Assembly (NCBI RefSeq): GCF_003428645.1
Contig: NZ_QVQH01000038.1
Location: 1 to 32,876 of the forward strand
Origin: Geodermatophilus marinus
Lineage (GTDB): Bacteria; Actinomycetota; Actinomycetes; Mycobacteriales; Geodermatophilaceae
Length of the DNA stretch: 32,876 bases
Direction of reading: 5' to 3'
Shown here: one piece after another, positions 14,969 through 22,183 of the stretch
Numbering within the stretch: the first letter of the stretch is position 1
How the letters are laid out: every line of letters begins with the position of its first letter
Program-made: the position numbers and the translations under genes
The notes under the pieces: generated by a model
The model's database searches: none
Told to the model about the DNA's origin: nothing
What the model saw: the letters and a program-made list of their open reading frames with translations, nothing else

Positions 14969-16015
14969 GTGTACAGCAAGGACGGCGAGGACTACTACAT
15001 CGTCGACGCCCACATCGCGCTGTGGGACGCCCGGCCGGAGAACCAGCGCAACGTCCACGGCAGGCAGTTCATCGACTGCTTCTACGACTACCACCGCAAC
15101 CTCAGCCCGGAGTCCGAGGTGTGGGGCTACGAGGAGTACCTCTACCAGGGCGGCGAGCGGCTGATGCGGGACGTCTTCGTCGACGGCATCGTCGACCACG
15201 CCATCTTCCAGCCGGCCCGGCTCGCCGAGTTCTACCACCGCGGCTTCGGGCAGACCGAGGAGGCGTTCGCGCTGGCCCAGGCGCACCCGGACAGGCTGAC
15301 CTACAACCACTACTGGGACCCGCGCGACGGCGAGAACGGCCTGACCGCGCTGCGCGAGGCCGCGGAGCGGATGAACCTCCGGGGCGTGAAGCTCTACACC
15401 GCGGACTGGCACGGCGAGTCCCGCGGCTGGAAGCTCACCGACCCGATGGCCTACCGCTACCTGGAGCTCTCCCAGGAGCTCGGCATCCGCAACATCCACA
15501 TCCACAAGGGCCCGACCATCCGCCCCCTGGACCGGGACGCCTTCGACGTCGCCGACGTCGACCACGTGGCCAGCGACTTCACCGAGCTGAACTTCGTCGT
15601 CGAGCACTGCGGCCTGCCCCGGCTCGAGGACTTCTGCTGGATCGCCACCCAGGAGCCCAACGTCTTCGCGGGCCTGGCCGTGGCGATCCCGTTCATCCAC
15701 ACCCGGCCGCGCTACTTCGCCCAGATCATGGGCGAGCTCACCTACTGGCTCGGGGAGGACCGCATCCTCTTCGCCAGCGACTACGCGCTGTGGACGCCGA
15801 AGTGGCTGGTCGAGCGGTTCGTGGACTTCCAGATCCCCGAGGACATGACCCCCGAGTACGCGCCGCTGACCACCGAGCTGAAGAAGAAGGTGCTCGGCCT
15901 GAACGCGGCGAGGCTGTACGACCTCGACGTCCCGGCCCACCTCCGGCTGCCCGACGCCGGCGAGACCGCCACCGGTCCGCGCCAGCCGGCCGCCGCCGAC
16001 CTCGCCTCCGTCTGA
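14969..16015 (+). CDS. Amidohydrolase-2 family protein of the propane-monooxygenase accessory type
   Basis: This 348-residue metal-dependent hydrolase-fold protein belongs to the subgroup that follows mimABCD/prmABCD in actinobacteria. Shared blocks are 'FIDCFYDYHRNLSPE', 'GGERLMRDVFVDGIVDHAIFQP', 'WDPRDGENGL', 'RGVKLYTADW', 'HIHKGPTIRPLDRDAFDVAD' (in parts), 'VVEHCGLPRLEDFCWIATQEPNV', 'LFASDYALWTPKWLVE' and 'KKKVLGLNAARLYDL'. The role in alkane oxidation is unproven; maturation of the hydroxylase or handling of a product has been proposed. The first metal motif, normally D-x-H-x-H, reads D-A-H-I-A here, so one ligand is missing. The GTG at 14969 has GAGGAGG just upstream. The next gene starts 12 bp after its stop. 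Confidence 0.88.
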   Translation: MYSKDGEDYYIVDAHIALWDARPENQRNVHGRQFIDCFYDYHRNLSPESEVWGYEEYLYQGGERLMRDVFVDGIVDHAIFQPARLAEFYHRGFGQTEEAFALAQAHPDRLTYNHYWDPRDGENGLTALREAAERMNLRGVKLYTADWHGESRGWKLTDPMAYRYLELSQELGIRNIHIHKGPTIRPLDRDAFDVADVDHVASDFTELNFVVEHCGLPRLEDFCWIATQEPNVFAGLAVAIPFIHTRPRYFAQIMGELTYWLGEDRILFASDYALWTPKWLVERFVDFQIPEDMTPEYAPLTTELKKKVLGLNAARLYDLDVPAHLRLPDAGETATGPRQPAAADLASV

Positions 16016-16026
16016 GGAGGACGCCG

Positions 16027-16800
16027 ATGACCGCGCTGCTCACCGATCGCACCGCCGGGTACCTGGAGAGCGAGGTCCGGGCCGCGCTCGGCACCGTCGT
16101 CGACCCGGAGCTGGACGAGCCGATCACCGACGTCGGCTTCGTCCGCTCCGTGACGGTGCGCGGTTCCGCCGTCGAGGTGCACCTGCGGCTGCCCACCTCG
16201 TTCTGCGCGCCCAACTTCGCCTGGCTGATGGTCTCCGACGCCCACGACGCGGTGTCCGCCGTCCCGGGCGTGGGGTCGGTGGTCGTCGAACTCGACGACC
16301 ACCACGATTCCGACCTCATCAACCGCGGGCTGGCCGCCGGGCTGGGCTACCGGGGCACCTTCGGGCACGAGGCGGAGGAGTCGCTCGACGAGCTGCGGGC
16401 GACCTTCCGGCGCAAGGCCCACACCGCGGCGATGGAGCGGGCGCTCACCGGCCTGCTCCGGACCGACCCGGGGGCGGACGTCGCGGCGGTCACCCTCGGG
16501 GACCTGCCGGCGGGGGAGCACACCACCGACGCGCTGCTGCGCCGGCGGGCCGCGCTCGGCCTGCCGGTGGACGACGGTGCGCCGGTGCTCCTGCACCCCG
16601 ACGGCACCCGCCCCACCCCGGCCGAGGCGCCGATGGCGCTGCGCCGGGCCCGCTCGGTGCGCGTCTCCGTCGACGGCAACGCGCACTTCTGCCGCGGGCT
16701 GCTCACCACCCGCTACCCCGGGTCGGAGGCCGACCAGACGCCCCGACCCGAGGACCGCCCCCTCCTCCCGCTCACCGTCTCGAAGGGAACCCAGCCGTGA
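16027..16800 (+). CDS. DUF59 (MIP18-like) iron-sulfur assembly family protein
   Basis: This is a 257-residue protein. Residues about 15-90 form a DUF59 domain: VRAALGTVVDPELDEPITDVGFVRSV, 'VHLRLPTSFCAPNFAWLM' with the conserved reactive Cys, and 'PGVGSVVVELDDHHDSDLIN'. The rest is a subgroup-specific extension with 'FRRKAHTAAMERALTGLL', 'LLRRRAALGLPVD' and the closing 'GNAHFCRGLLTTRYPGSEADQT'. The same long form follows the amidohydrolase in mim/prm operons. DUF59 proteins help insert iron-sulfur clusters or iron in target enzymes, so it may mature a metalloenzyme encoded elsewhere. Its TGA overlaps the GTG of the dehydrogenase gene (GTGA at 16797-16800), which indicates translational coupling. 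Confidence 0.88.
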   Translation: MTALLTDRTAGYLESEVRAALGTVVDPELDEPITDVGFVRSVTVRGSAVEVHLRLPTSFCAPNFAWLMVSDAHDAVSAVPGVGSVVVELDDHHDSDLINRGLAAGLGYRGTFGHEAEESLDELRATFRRKAHTAAMERALTGLLRTDPGADVAAVTLGDLPAGEHTTDALLRRRAALGLPVDDGAPVLLHPDGTRPTPAEAPMALRRARSVRVSVDGNAHFCRGLLTTRYPGSEADQTPRPEDRPLLPLTVSKGTQP

Positions 16801-17822
16801 AGGCCGTCCGCGTGCACGAGTACCACGCCGACCCGACGCTCGACGACATCCCCGAACCCCAGCTCCGGGGCCCGCTCGACGTCATCGTCAAGATCGGCGG
16901 CGCCGGGGTCTGCCGGACCGACCTGCACATCCTCGAGGGGCAGTGGGCCGAGCTGCAGAACCCGGACCTGCCCTACGTGATCGGGCACGAGAACGCCGGG
17001 TGGGTGCACGCGGTCGGGGAGGGGGTCACCAACGTCGCCGTGGGCGACACCGTGATCCTGCACCCCCAGCCCAGCTGCGGCCTGTGCACGGCCTGCCGGG
17101 CCGGCCGGGACATGCAGTGCGGGAACGCGTTCTTCCCCGGGCTGTCGAACGACGACGGCGGCATGGCGGAGTACCTGCGCACCACCGCCCGCGCCTGCGT
17201 GAAGCTCGACCCGTCCACCAACCCCGCCGACGTCGCCGCGCTCGCGGACGCCGGCATCACCGCCTACCACGCCGTCCGCAAGGCCCTGCCGCTGCTGCAC
17301 CCGGGCACCACCGCCGTCGTGCAGGGCGCCGGCGGTCTCGGCCACATCGGCGTCCAGTGCCTCGCCGCGCTGTCGGGCACCCGGGTCGTCGTCGTCGACC
17401 GCAACCCCGACGCCCTGGAGCTCGCCCGGCGGATCGGCGCGGACGAGACGGTGGTCGCCGACGGCAACCAGGTGCAGGCGGTGCAGGAGCTGACCGGCGG
17501 GGGTGCGGACGTCGTGTTCGACTTCGTCGCCGAGCAGGGCGCGGAGATGGACGGTTGGCGCATGACCGGCCCGGCCGGCTCGCTCTACGTGATCGGCTAC
17601 GGCGGCGAGCTGCGCATCCCGACGCTGGAGTTCGTCGCCGCCGAGAAGAACGTGGTCGGCAACATCGTCGGCACCTACACCGACCTGGCCGAGCTGATGG
17701 TCCTGGCGCAGGCCGGCAAGGTCACCCTGCACACCCAGCAGTACCCGCTCGAGCGCGCCGTGGACGCGATCCGCGACCTCGACGCGGGGAAGGTCCGGGG
17801 TCGCGCCATCCTCGTCCCCTGA
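16797..17822 (+). CDS. NAD-dependent zinc alcohol dehydrogenase (MDR family)
   Basis: This 341-residue medium-chain dehydrogenase shows catalytic zinc ligands C39 (GVCRTDLHI) and H64-E65 (IGHENAGWV), structural zinc cysteines C94, C97, C100 and C108 (CGLCTACRAGRDMQC), a Rossmann motif GAGGLGHIG (about 176-184), and D200 after VVVV, which favours NAD over NADP. It ends in the typical 'LDAGKVRGRAILVP'. At the third ligand position it has Asp (LADAGITAYHA), as I recall for the propane-operon dehydrogenases. These oxidise secondary or primary alcohols made by the monooxygenase. Here it would oxidise an alcohol supplied by another route. It is fourth-base coupled to the DUF59 gene and ends 10 bp before the next start. 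Confidence 0.92.
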   Translation: MKAVRVHEYHADPTLDDIPEPQLRGPLDVIVKIGGAGVCRTDLHILEGQWAELQNPDLPYVIGHENAGWVHAVGEGVTNVAVGDTVILHPQPSCGLCTACRAGRDMQCGNAFFPGLSNDDGGMAEYLRTTARACVKLDPSTNPADVAALADAGITAYHAVRKALPLLHPGTTAVVQGAGGLGHIGVQCLAALSGTRVVVVDRNPDALELARRIGADETVVADGNQVQAVQELTGGGADVVFDFVAEQGAEMDGWRMTGPAGSLYVIGYGGELRIPTLEFVAAEKNVVGNIVGTYTDLAELMVLAQAGKVTLHTQQYPLERAVDAIRDLDAGKVRGRAILVP

Positions 17823-17832
17823 AGGAGTCCAG

Positions 17833-18159
17833 TTGATCTTCATCACCGCGAAGTTCCGCATCAAGCCCGAGGACGCCGACGCCTGGCCGCAGATCAGCAA
17901 GGCGTTCACCGAGGCCACCCGCGCCGAGCCGGGCTGCCTGTGGTTCGACTGGTCGCGCAGCCTCGACGACCCGACCGAGTACGTGCTCGTCGAGGCCTTC
18001 CGGGACGACGACGCCGCGGGCGCGCACGTCGGCAGCGACCACTTCCAGGCCGCCCAGCGCGACCTGCCCCCGCACCTGCAGGAGACGCCGCGGATCGTGA
18101 ACGCCACGGTCCCGCAGGAGGACTGGTCGGAGCTCGGCGAGCTGCGCGTCGGCAGCTGA
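17833..18159 (+). CDS. ABM-fold putative quinol monooxygenase
   Basis: This 108-residue antibiotic biosynthesis monooxygenase-fold protein shows a first strand 'IFITAKFRIKPEDADAW', the helix 'FTEATRAEPGCLWFDWSRS', the strand 'EYVLVEAFRDDDAAGAHVGSDHFQAAQRDL' and a final strand 'RIVNATVPQ'. The H-x-x-S-x-H-F motif is typical. Members are dimeric, cofactor-free or heme-degrading oxygenases, or YgiN-like quinol oxidases; the substrate cannot be told. The TTG at 17833 follows AAGGAG by 5-6 nt. It is the last gene of the amidohydrolase operon and is not, to my knowledge, a standard member of the mim operon. Confidence 0.85.
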   Translation: MIFITAKFRIKPEDADAWPQISKAFTEATRAEPGCLWFDWSRSLDDPTEYVLVEAFRDDDAAGAHVGSDHFQAAQRDLPPHLQETPRIVNATVPQEDWSELGELRVGS

Positions 18160-18163
18160 TCGC

Positions 18164-18205
18164 GCGCCCGTAGGGGGCCGGCCGTCCGGTCCCCACCGCG
18201 GGCGC
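18164..18205. terminator. Structured bidirectional terminator between convergent genes
   Basis: Outer arms GCGCCCG (18164-18170) and CGGGCGC (18199-18205) enclose GGGG/CCCC and CCGG/CCGG inner stems. The structure fills the 46 bp between the ABM gene stop and the stop of the convergent hypothetical gene. Confidence 0.65.
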
Positions 18206-18496
18206 TCAGCCCGGGCCCCGGCGCCGCGGGACCAGCGGCAGGTCCTGCGCGACCAGCTCGGCGCGCACCCGCTCGGCCCGGCGCCGCCGGACGGCTGCGC
18301 GCTCGCGCAGGAGCGCCGCCAGCGCCGGGTTGGCCGAGGAGCGGGCCCGGCGGTCGAGCACCCGCGCGGTCTGGGTGTCCACGACCAGACGGCGCAGCTG
18401 CTCGACGATCTCCAGGCGGTCCTCGGACGGGGGGCGGACTCCGGTGCCGGCCCGCGGAGCCGGGGACTGCTGCGGGTGAGGATCTCCGACGCTCAC
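18206..18496 (-). CDS. Small basic hypothetical protein
   Basis: The 96-residue protein is not recognised. It has a Pro-rich N-terminus (GDPHPQQSPAPRAGTG) followed by a predicted helical region rich in Arg and Leu (EDRLEIVEQLRRLVVDTQTARVLDRRARSS, then ALAALLRERAAVRRRRAERVRAELVAQD). There is no signal peptide or membrane segment. The GTG at 18496 follows GAGGAGG by 8 nt, which decides the start over the longer open frame. A GGGTAC hexamer on the minus strand about 45 nt upstream resembles a SigB/SigF -10, but no matching -35 is clear. It may be a stress-induced or nucleoid-associated small protein. Confidence 0.6.
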   Translation of the reverse strand: MSVGDPHPQQSPAPRAGTGVRPPSEDRLEIVEQLRRLVVDTQTARVLDRRARSSANPALAALLRERAAVRRRRAERVRAELVAQDLPLVPRRRGPG

Positions 18497-18656
18497 GGTG
18501 GGTGCCTCCTCGCGGGGCGCTGCTGCCCTGCCGTGCAGGAGTACCCCGCCGCTGCGCCGGCGATGCGGCGGGATCGGCGGTCCGGGGCCGCGAATCCACC
18601 CGGACGGGTGGGTTTCGCTCACCGACGCGGAGGCGGCGCTGTGCCAGATTCCCCCC

Positions 18657-19412
18657 GTGCCCGCGCTCGCCGTCCTCGCCGGGATCACCGCGTTCCTCGG
18701 CCTGGCCGCGGGCGTGCTGGTCGACCGCGCCGCCGCCCGCTTCCCGTGGGCGCCGTCCCGGCGGGCGTCCCCGCGATCATGGCGCGCGGGACGCGACACG
18801 CCGGTCCTCGCCGGTGTGCCGGCTCCCGGACCTCATGATCGCGGGGAAGGGGACGTCGAGGACCCGGTGGCGGCCATGGCGGTGCGCCCCCTCGTGGTCC
18901 TGCTGACCGCGGCCCTGTGCGGGCTGACCGCCTGGCGGTTCGGGGCGTCGGCCGAGCTGCCCGCCTTCCTCGTCCTCGCGGTCTCCGGGGTGCTGCTGGG
19001 CGCGATCGACGTGCGGCACCGGCTGCTGCCCAACCGGGTGGTGTTCCCCACGCTGGCCGCCGGCGCCGTCCTGCTGACCGGGGCGGCCGCGGTCGCGGGG
19101 GAGTGGCCGGCCCTGCTGCGGGCGGTGCTGGCCGCCGGTGCGGTGTTCGGCGTCCTGCTCGTCATGGCCCTGGTGTCGCCGGCCGGCATGGGCATGGGGG
19201 ACGTGAAGCTCGGCGCCGTCCTCGGCCTCCACCTCGGCTGGCTGGGCTGGCCGCACGTCGTGCTCGGGCTGTTCGCCGGGTTCGCGGTCCAGGCAGTGCT
19301 GGCGCTGGTCCTGCTGGTCGTCCGCCGGATCGGCCTGCGCAGCGAGCTGCCCTTCGGGCCGGCGCTGCTGGTGGGCACCGGGGCCGTGGTCCTGGCACCG
19401 CTCGTCACCTGA
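18657..19412 (+). CDS. tadV: Prepilin peptidase (TadV/CpaA, family A24)
   Basis: This 251-residue membrane protein has about six hydrophobic segments. The two catalytic aspartates of A24 aspartic proteases are visible: D in 'GAIDVRHRLLPNRVVFP' (about 115) and D in 'GMGMGDVKLGAVLGLHLGW' (about 181). The N-terminal methylase region with its Cys pairs is absent, and a short polar loop stands in its place, as in actinobacterial forms. It cleaves the leader of the Flp pilin and TadE/TadG-like prepilins. The GTG at 18657 has no ribosome binding site but a CAGATT 6 nt upstream, so it may be leaderless. It opens the Tad locus, 188 bp before flp. Confidence 0.88.
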   Translation: MPALAVLAGITAFLGLAAGVLVDRAAARFPWAPSRRASPRSWRAGRDTPVLAGVPAPGPHDRGEGDVEDPVAAMAVRPLVVLLTAALCGLTAWRFGASAELPAFLVLAVSGVLLGAIDVRHRLLPNRVVFPTLAAGAVLLTGAAAVAGEWPALLRAVLAAGAVFGVLLVMALVSPAGMGMGDVKLGAVLGLHLGWLGWPHVVLGLFAGFAVQAVLALVLLVVRRIGLRSELPFGPALLVGTGAVVLAPLVT

Positions 19413-19599
19413 GCCACCCGGTCGGTCACTCTCCGTGAGAACCGGGTCCAGTTGGACGCCGGACCGGGTGGCCGCTGTCCGTGGACCGGGTGACGAACCC
19501 TCAAGTCCCGGGCCCTCCTCCTCGATGGGGATCGCAGCGCCGTGTCAGGCCGGGTCAGCCGACCCGGACCAGCCGGCCCGTCCCCCACAGGAGAGAACC

Positions 19600-19812
19600 G
19601 TGCTGAACCCGCTCGCCACCCTCGCCACCCTCGTCTCCCTCGCCCAGGACCGCCTGGAGCGCGAGGAGAAGGGCGCCACCGCCGTCGAGTACGGCCTGCT
19701 GGTCGGCCTGATCGCCGTCGCGATCGTCGCCACCCTCGTCCTGCTCGGCCCGGAGCTGGACCGGCTCTTCGACGACGTGCTGACCGCGCTCCAGGGCGCC
19801 GGCGGCGCCTGA
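19600..19812 (+). CDS. flp: Flp-family type IVb pilin
   Basis: This 70-residue prepilin has a leader of about 27 residues ending in EREEKG. The mature protein begins ATAVEYGLLVGLIAVAIVATLVLLG, with the Glu at position 5 and the long hydrophobic helix of type IVb pilins. The short C-terminal tail (ELDRLFDDVLTALQGAGGA) is typical. It is the major subunit of the Tad pilus, processed by the prepilin peptidase just upstream. The GTG at 19600 follows AGGAGAG. A strong hairpin comes right after the gene, probably raising pilin mRNA above that of the assembly genes. Confidence 0.92.
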   Translation: MLNPLATLATLVSLAQDRLEREEKGATAVEYGLLVGLIAVAIVATLVLLGPELDRLFDDVLTALQGAGGA

Positions 19813-19825
19813 GCCCGACCCCGTC

Positions 19826-19868
19826 CCCGCGCGGCGACCCCCGGCCCCCCCGGAGGTCGCCGCGCGGG
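19826..19868 (+). terminator. Intercistronic hairpin after the pilin gene (attenuator or mRNA stabiliser)
   Basis: Perfect 14-nt arms CCCGCGCGGCGACC (19826-19839) and GGTCGCCGCGCGGG (19855-19868) flank a C-rich 15-nt loop. It lies between flp and tadE, where a partial terminator or 3' stabiliser would favour pilin over the assembly genes. Confidence 0.75.
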
Positions 19869-19915
19869 CAGGGGCGCACCACCTGGTGATCACCCGGAGA
19901 GGAGGGAGGACCGGC

Positions 19916-20311
19916 ATGCGGGAACGGCTGTCGGCCGAGCGCGGCGCCAGCGTCGTCGAGTTCGCGCTCATCGTGCCGCTGCTGGTCGTCCTGGTCCTCG
20001 GGATCGTCGAGTTCGGCCACGCCTTCCAGGTGCAGGGCACGCTGTCCTCCGCCGCCCGTGAGGGTGCCCGGGTGATGGCGCTGCAGAGCAACCCGGCCGC
20101 GGCCCGCGCCGCCGTCCGCGCGGCCGCTCCCACCCTCGACCCGGCGATCAGCGACGCGCAGATCGCCATCTCGCCGTCCGCCTGCCCGACGGCCGCGGCC
20201 ACCACCACCAACGTGCGCGTGACCATCCGCTACCCGATGCCCTTCCTGACCGGCTTCTTCGGGGCGGACGTCGACCTCACCGGGACGGGGGTCATGCGGT
20301 GCAACGGGTGA
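19916..20311 (+). CDS. tadE: TadE-family pseudopilin
   Basis: This 131-residue minor pilin-like protein has the N-terminal 'MRERLSAERGASVVEFALIVPLLVVLVLGIVEFGHAFQ' (in parts), with the G-A-S-x-x-E-F-A signature for prepilin processing and a single membrane helix. It continues with 'LSSAAREGARVMAL', typical of TadE. The exported C-terminal part contains two cysteines (PSACPTA and MRCNG). It assists pilus assembly. The ATG at 19916 has GGAGGGAGGA upstream. Its stop overlaps the start of the TadG-like gene by 13 nt. Confidence 0.9.
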   Translation: MRERLSAERGASVVEFALIVPLLVVLVLGIVEFGHAFQVQGTLSSAAREGARVMALQSNPAAARAAVRAAAPTLDPAISDAQIAISPSACPTAAATTTNVRVTIRYPMPFLTGFFGADVDLTGTGVMRCNG

Positions 20312-21381
20312 AGGACCCCGTCCTCCCCACCCTTCGTGGGAGGACCCCGTCCTCCTCACCGCTCGCAGGCTCGCGGCGAGCCCCGGGACGGAGCCTGCCC
20401 GGGACAGGGCCCCGGAGGCGCCGCCGCACCTGGCGCCGGCCGGCCGGCGAGCGCGGCGCCGCCGCGGTCACCCTGGCCTTCCTGCTCGTCCCGCTGCTCG
20501 GCTTCACCGCCATCGCCGTCGACATCGGGGCCCTCTACGCCGACAAGGCCCGGCTCCAGGTCGCCGCGGACGCCGCGGCCCTGGCCGTCGCCCGGGACTG
20601 CGCCCGCGGGGCCTGCGGCGACATGCAGGCCACCGCCCAGGAGCTGGTCGACGCCAACGCCGGCGCCGGCGCCGGGGCCGGGCAGCCCACCGCCGCCCCG
20701 CCGGTGCTGGCGAGCTCGCCCACCCGGGTCACCGTGACCGGCAGCGCCCCCCGCGAGCACTGGTTCGCCCCCGTCATCGGCCACGAGTCCAGCTCGGTGT
20801 CGGCGACCGCCACCGTCACCTGGGGTGCTCCCAGCGGGGGGACGGCGATGCTGCCGCTGATCTTCTCCTGGTGCGAGTGGCAGGCCCAGACCGGCGGCGG
20901 CATGCCCTCGGGCACCACCGAGCGCACCATCGTGCTGCCCAAGAAGTCCGACACCGGCTGCACGGGCCCCTCGCACCTGTTCGTGCCCGGCGGCTTCGGC
21001 TGGCTGGAGTCCGACGGCGGCAACTCCTGCCGGGCGACCACCCGGATGGGCAACCGCTTCGACTCCGAGCCGGGCAACAACCCCTCGAAGGGCTGCGATC
21101 CCGAGGACCTCCGGGCGCTCGTCGGCCGGACCGTGCTGCTGCCGATCTTCGACGAGTCCGGCGGCTCCGGGAGCGGCGCCTGGTACCGGGTCTACGGCTA
21201 CGCCGCGTTCACGATCACCGGCTACCACTTCGCCGGCCAGTACTCCTGGGACAAGCCCTGCGGCGGCAGCCAGCGCTGCATCCGCGGCTACTTCACCCGC
21301 TTCGTCGACGCCTCCGGCGCCTTCGACACCAGCCCGGACGCCCCCGACCTGGGCGCCGCCATCCTCCGACTGATCCGATAG
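20299..21381 (+). CDS. TadG-like pilus assembly protein with unusual N-terminal extension
   Basis: This 360-residue protein has a Tad N-terminal domain at residues about 48-95: 'AGERGAAAVTLAFLLVPLLGFTAIAVDIGALYADKARLQVAADAAALAVA' (in parts), with the membrane helix and 'AADAAALA' motif. The extracellular part has 'TVTGSAPREHWFAPV', 'SVSATATVTWG' and a Cys-rich C-terminal region. The first about 45 residues are Arg/Pro/Ser-rich and are encoded by a REP-like palindromic sequence; family members normally start close to GERGAAAV. No ATG, GTG or TTG in frame exists between the GTG at 20308 and the domain, so initiation must be at 20299 or 20308, inside the tadE end. The gene is probably functional, with a dispensable leader. 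Confidence 0.85.
   Translation: MQRVKDPVLPTLRGRTPSSSPLAGSRRAPGRSLPGTGPRRRRRTWRRPAGERGAAAVTLAFLLVPLLGFTAIAVDIGALYADKARLQVAADAAALAVARDCARGACGDMQATAQELVDANAGAGAGAGQPTAAPPVLASSPTRVTVTGSAPREHWFAPVIGHESSSVSATATVTWGAPSGGTAMLPLIFSWCEWQAQTGGGMPSGTTERTIVLPKKSDTGCTGPSHLFVPGGFGWLESDGGNSCRATTRMGNRFDSEPGNNPSKGCDPEDLRALVGRTVLLPIFDESGGSGSGAWYRVYGYAAFTITGYHFAGQYSWDKPCGGSQRCIRGYFTRFVDASGAFDTSPDAPDLGAAILRLIR
20312..20391. repeat. REP-like palindromic element within the TadG coding start
   Basis: A 15-nt direct repeat (aggaccccgtcctcc near 20313 and at 20341) flanks a CCCAC/GTGGG hairpin. The second copy leads into a nested palindrome: outer arms CCGTCC (20347-20352) and GGACGG (20386-20391), inner arms GCTCGC (20361-20366) and GCGAGC (20376-20381). 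This layout is typical of intergenic REP elements of high-GC actinobacteria, here read through as protein. Confidence 0.55.
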
Positions 21382-21391
21382 GGGCCCGACG

Positions 21392-22183
21392 TTGAGACGC
21401 CGACTGCTGGCCGCCACCGCGGCCCTGGTCCTCGTGGCCGCCGGCACCGTGGTGCTGCTGGCCTACGTCCGCGGCGCGGACGCCCGCGCCCTGGCCGGGG
21501 TGCGCACCGTCGAGGTGCTCGTGGTGGACCGGCCGGTCCCCGCCGGTACCCCTGCCGAGGAGCTCGCCGGCCTGGTGCGCACCGACCCCCTGCCCGCCAA
21601 GGCCGCGGTCGAGGGCCGGGTCGCCGACCTCGACGACGTGGCGGGCCAGGTGACCACGGTCGACCTCCAGCCCGGCGAGCAGCTGCTGGCCGGCCGGTTC
21701 GCCGCACCCGGCGACCTGCAGGCGCCCGGCACCGTGCCCGTGCCCGAGGGGCTGTCGGAGGTGAGCCTGCTGCTCGAGCCGCAGCGGGCCGTCGGGGGTC
21801 GGGTGGCCGCCGGCGACACGATCGGGGTCTACCTCTCCATGACCCTGGAGAACGAGGGCGGCAAGCGGATCGCGGTGACCCACGCGACGCTGCACGACGT
21901 CCTGGTCACGCAGGTGCAGGGCGCGCCCGTCGCCCCGGCCGAGGGGGAGGCCGAGACCGCCAGCTCGGGCGGCTCGGCCCCCAGCGAGAGCCTGCTGGTC
22001 ACCGTGGCCGTCCCGGCCCGCGACGCCGAGGTCGTGGTGTTCGGCATGGAGCACGGCACCGTCTGGCTCGCGCTCGAGCCCGAGGGCGCCGACAGCTCCG
22101 GCACCAAGGTCGTCACCCAGGGCAACGTGTACGGCGACCTGCTGGCCGCGCTGGGCGGCGTGTACGGGGAGTCGGCCAAGTGA
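21392..22183 (+). CDS. cpaB: CpaB/RcpC-type Flp pilus assembly protein (SAF domain)
   Basis: This 263-residue protein has an N-terminal membrane anchor (LLAATAALVLVAAGTVVLLAYV) and a SAF domain (about 38-110: TVEVLVVDRPVPAGTPAEEL, 'TTVDLQPGEQLLAGRF'). It is followed by the RcpC domain (about 115-250: VSLLLEPQRAVGGRVAAGDTIGVYLSM, 'LLVTVAVPARDAEVVVFGMEHGTVWLAL'). In Tad systems it is a periplasmic or cell-wall-side assembly factor. The TTG at 21392 follows AGGGG about 8 nt upstream, 10 bp after the TadG-like stop. Its TGA overlaps the next gene's GTG (GTGA, 22180-22183). Confidence 0.88.
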   Translation: MRRRLLAATAALVLVAAGTVVLLAYVRGADARALAGVRTVEVLVVDRPVPAGTPAEELAGLVRTDPLPAKAAVEGRVADLDDVAGQVTTVDLQPGEQLLAGRFAAPGDLQAPGTVPVPEGLSEVSLLLEPQRAVGGRVAAGDTIGVYLSMTLENEGGKRIAVTHATLHDVLVTQVQGAPVAPAEGEAETASSGGSAPSESLLVTVAVPARDAEVVVFGMEHGTVWLALEPEGADSSGTKVVTQGNVYGDLLAALGGVYGESAK

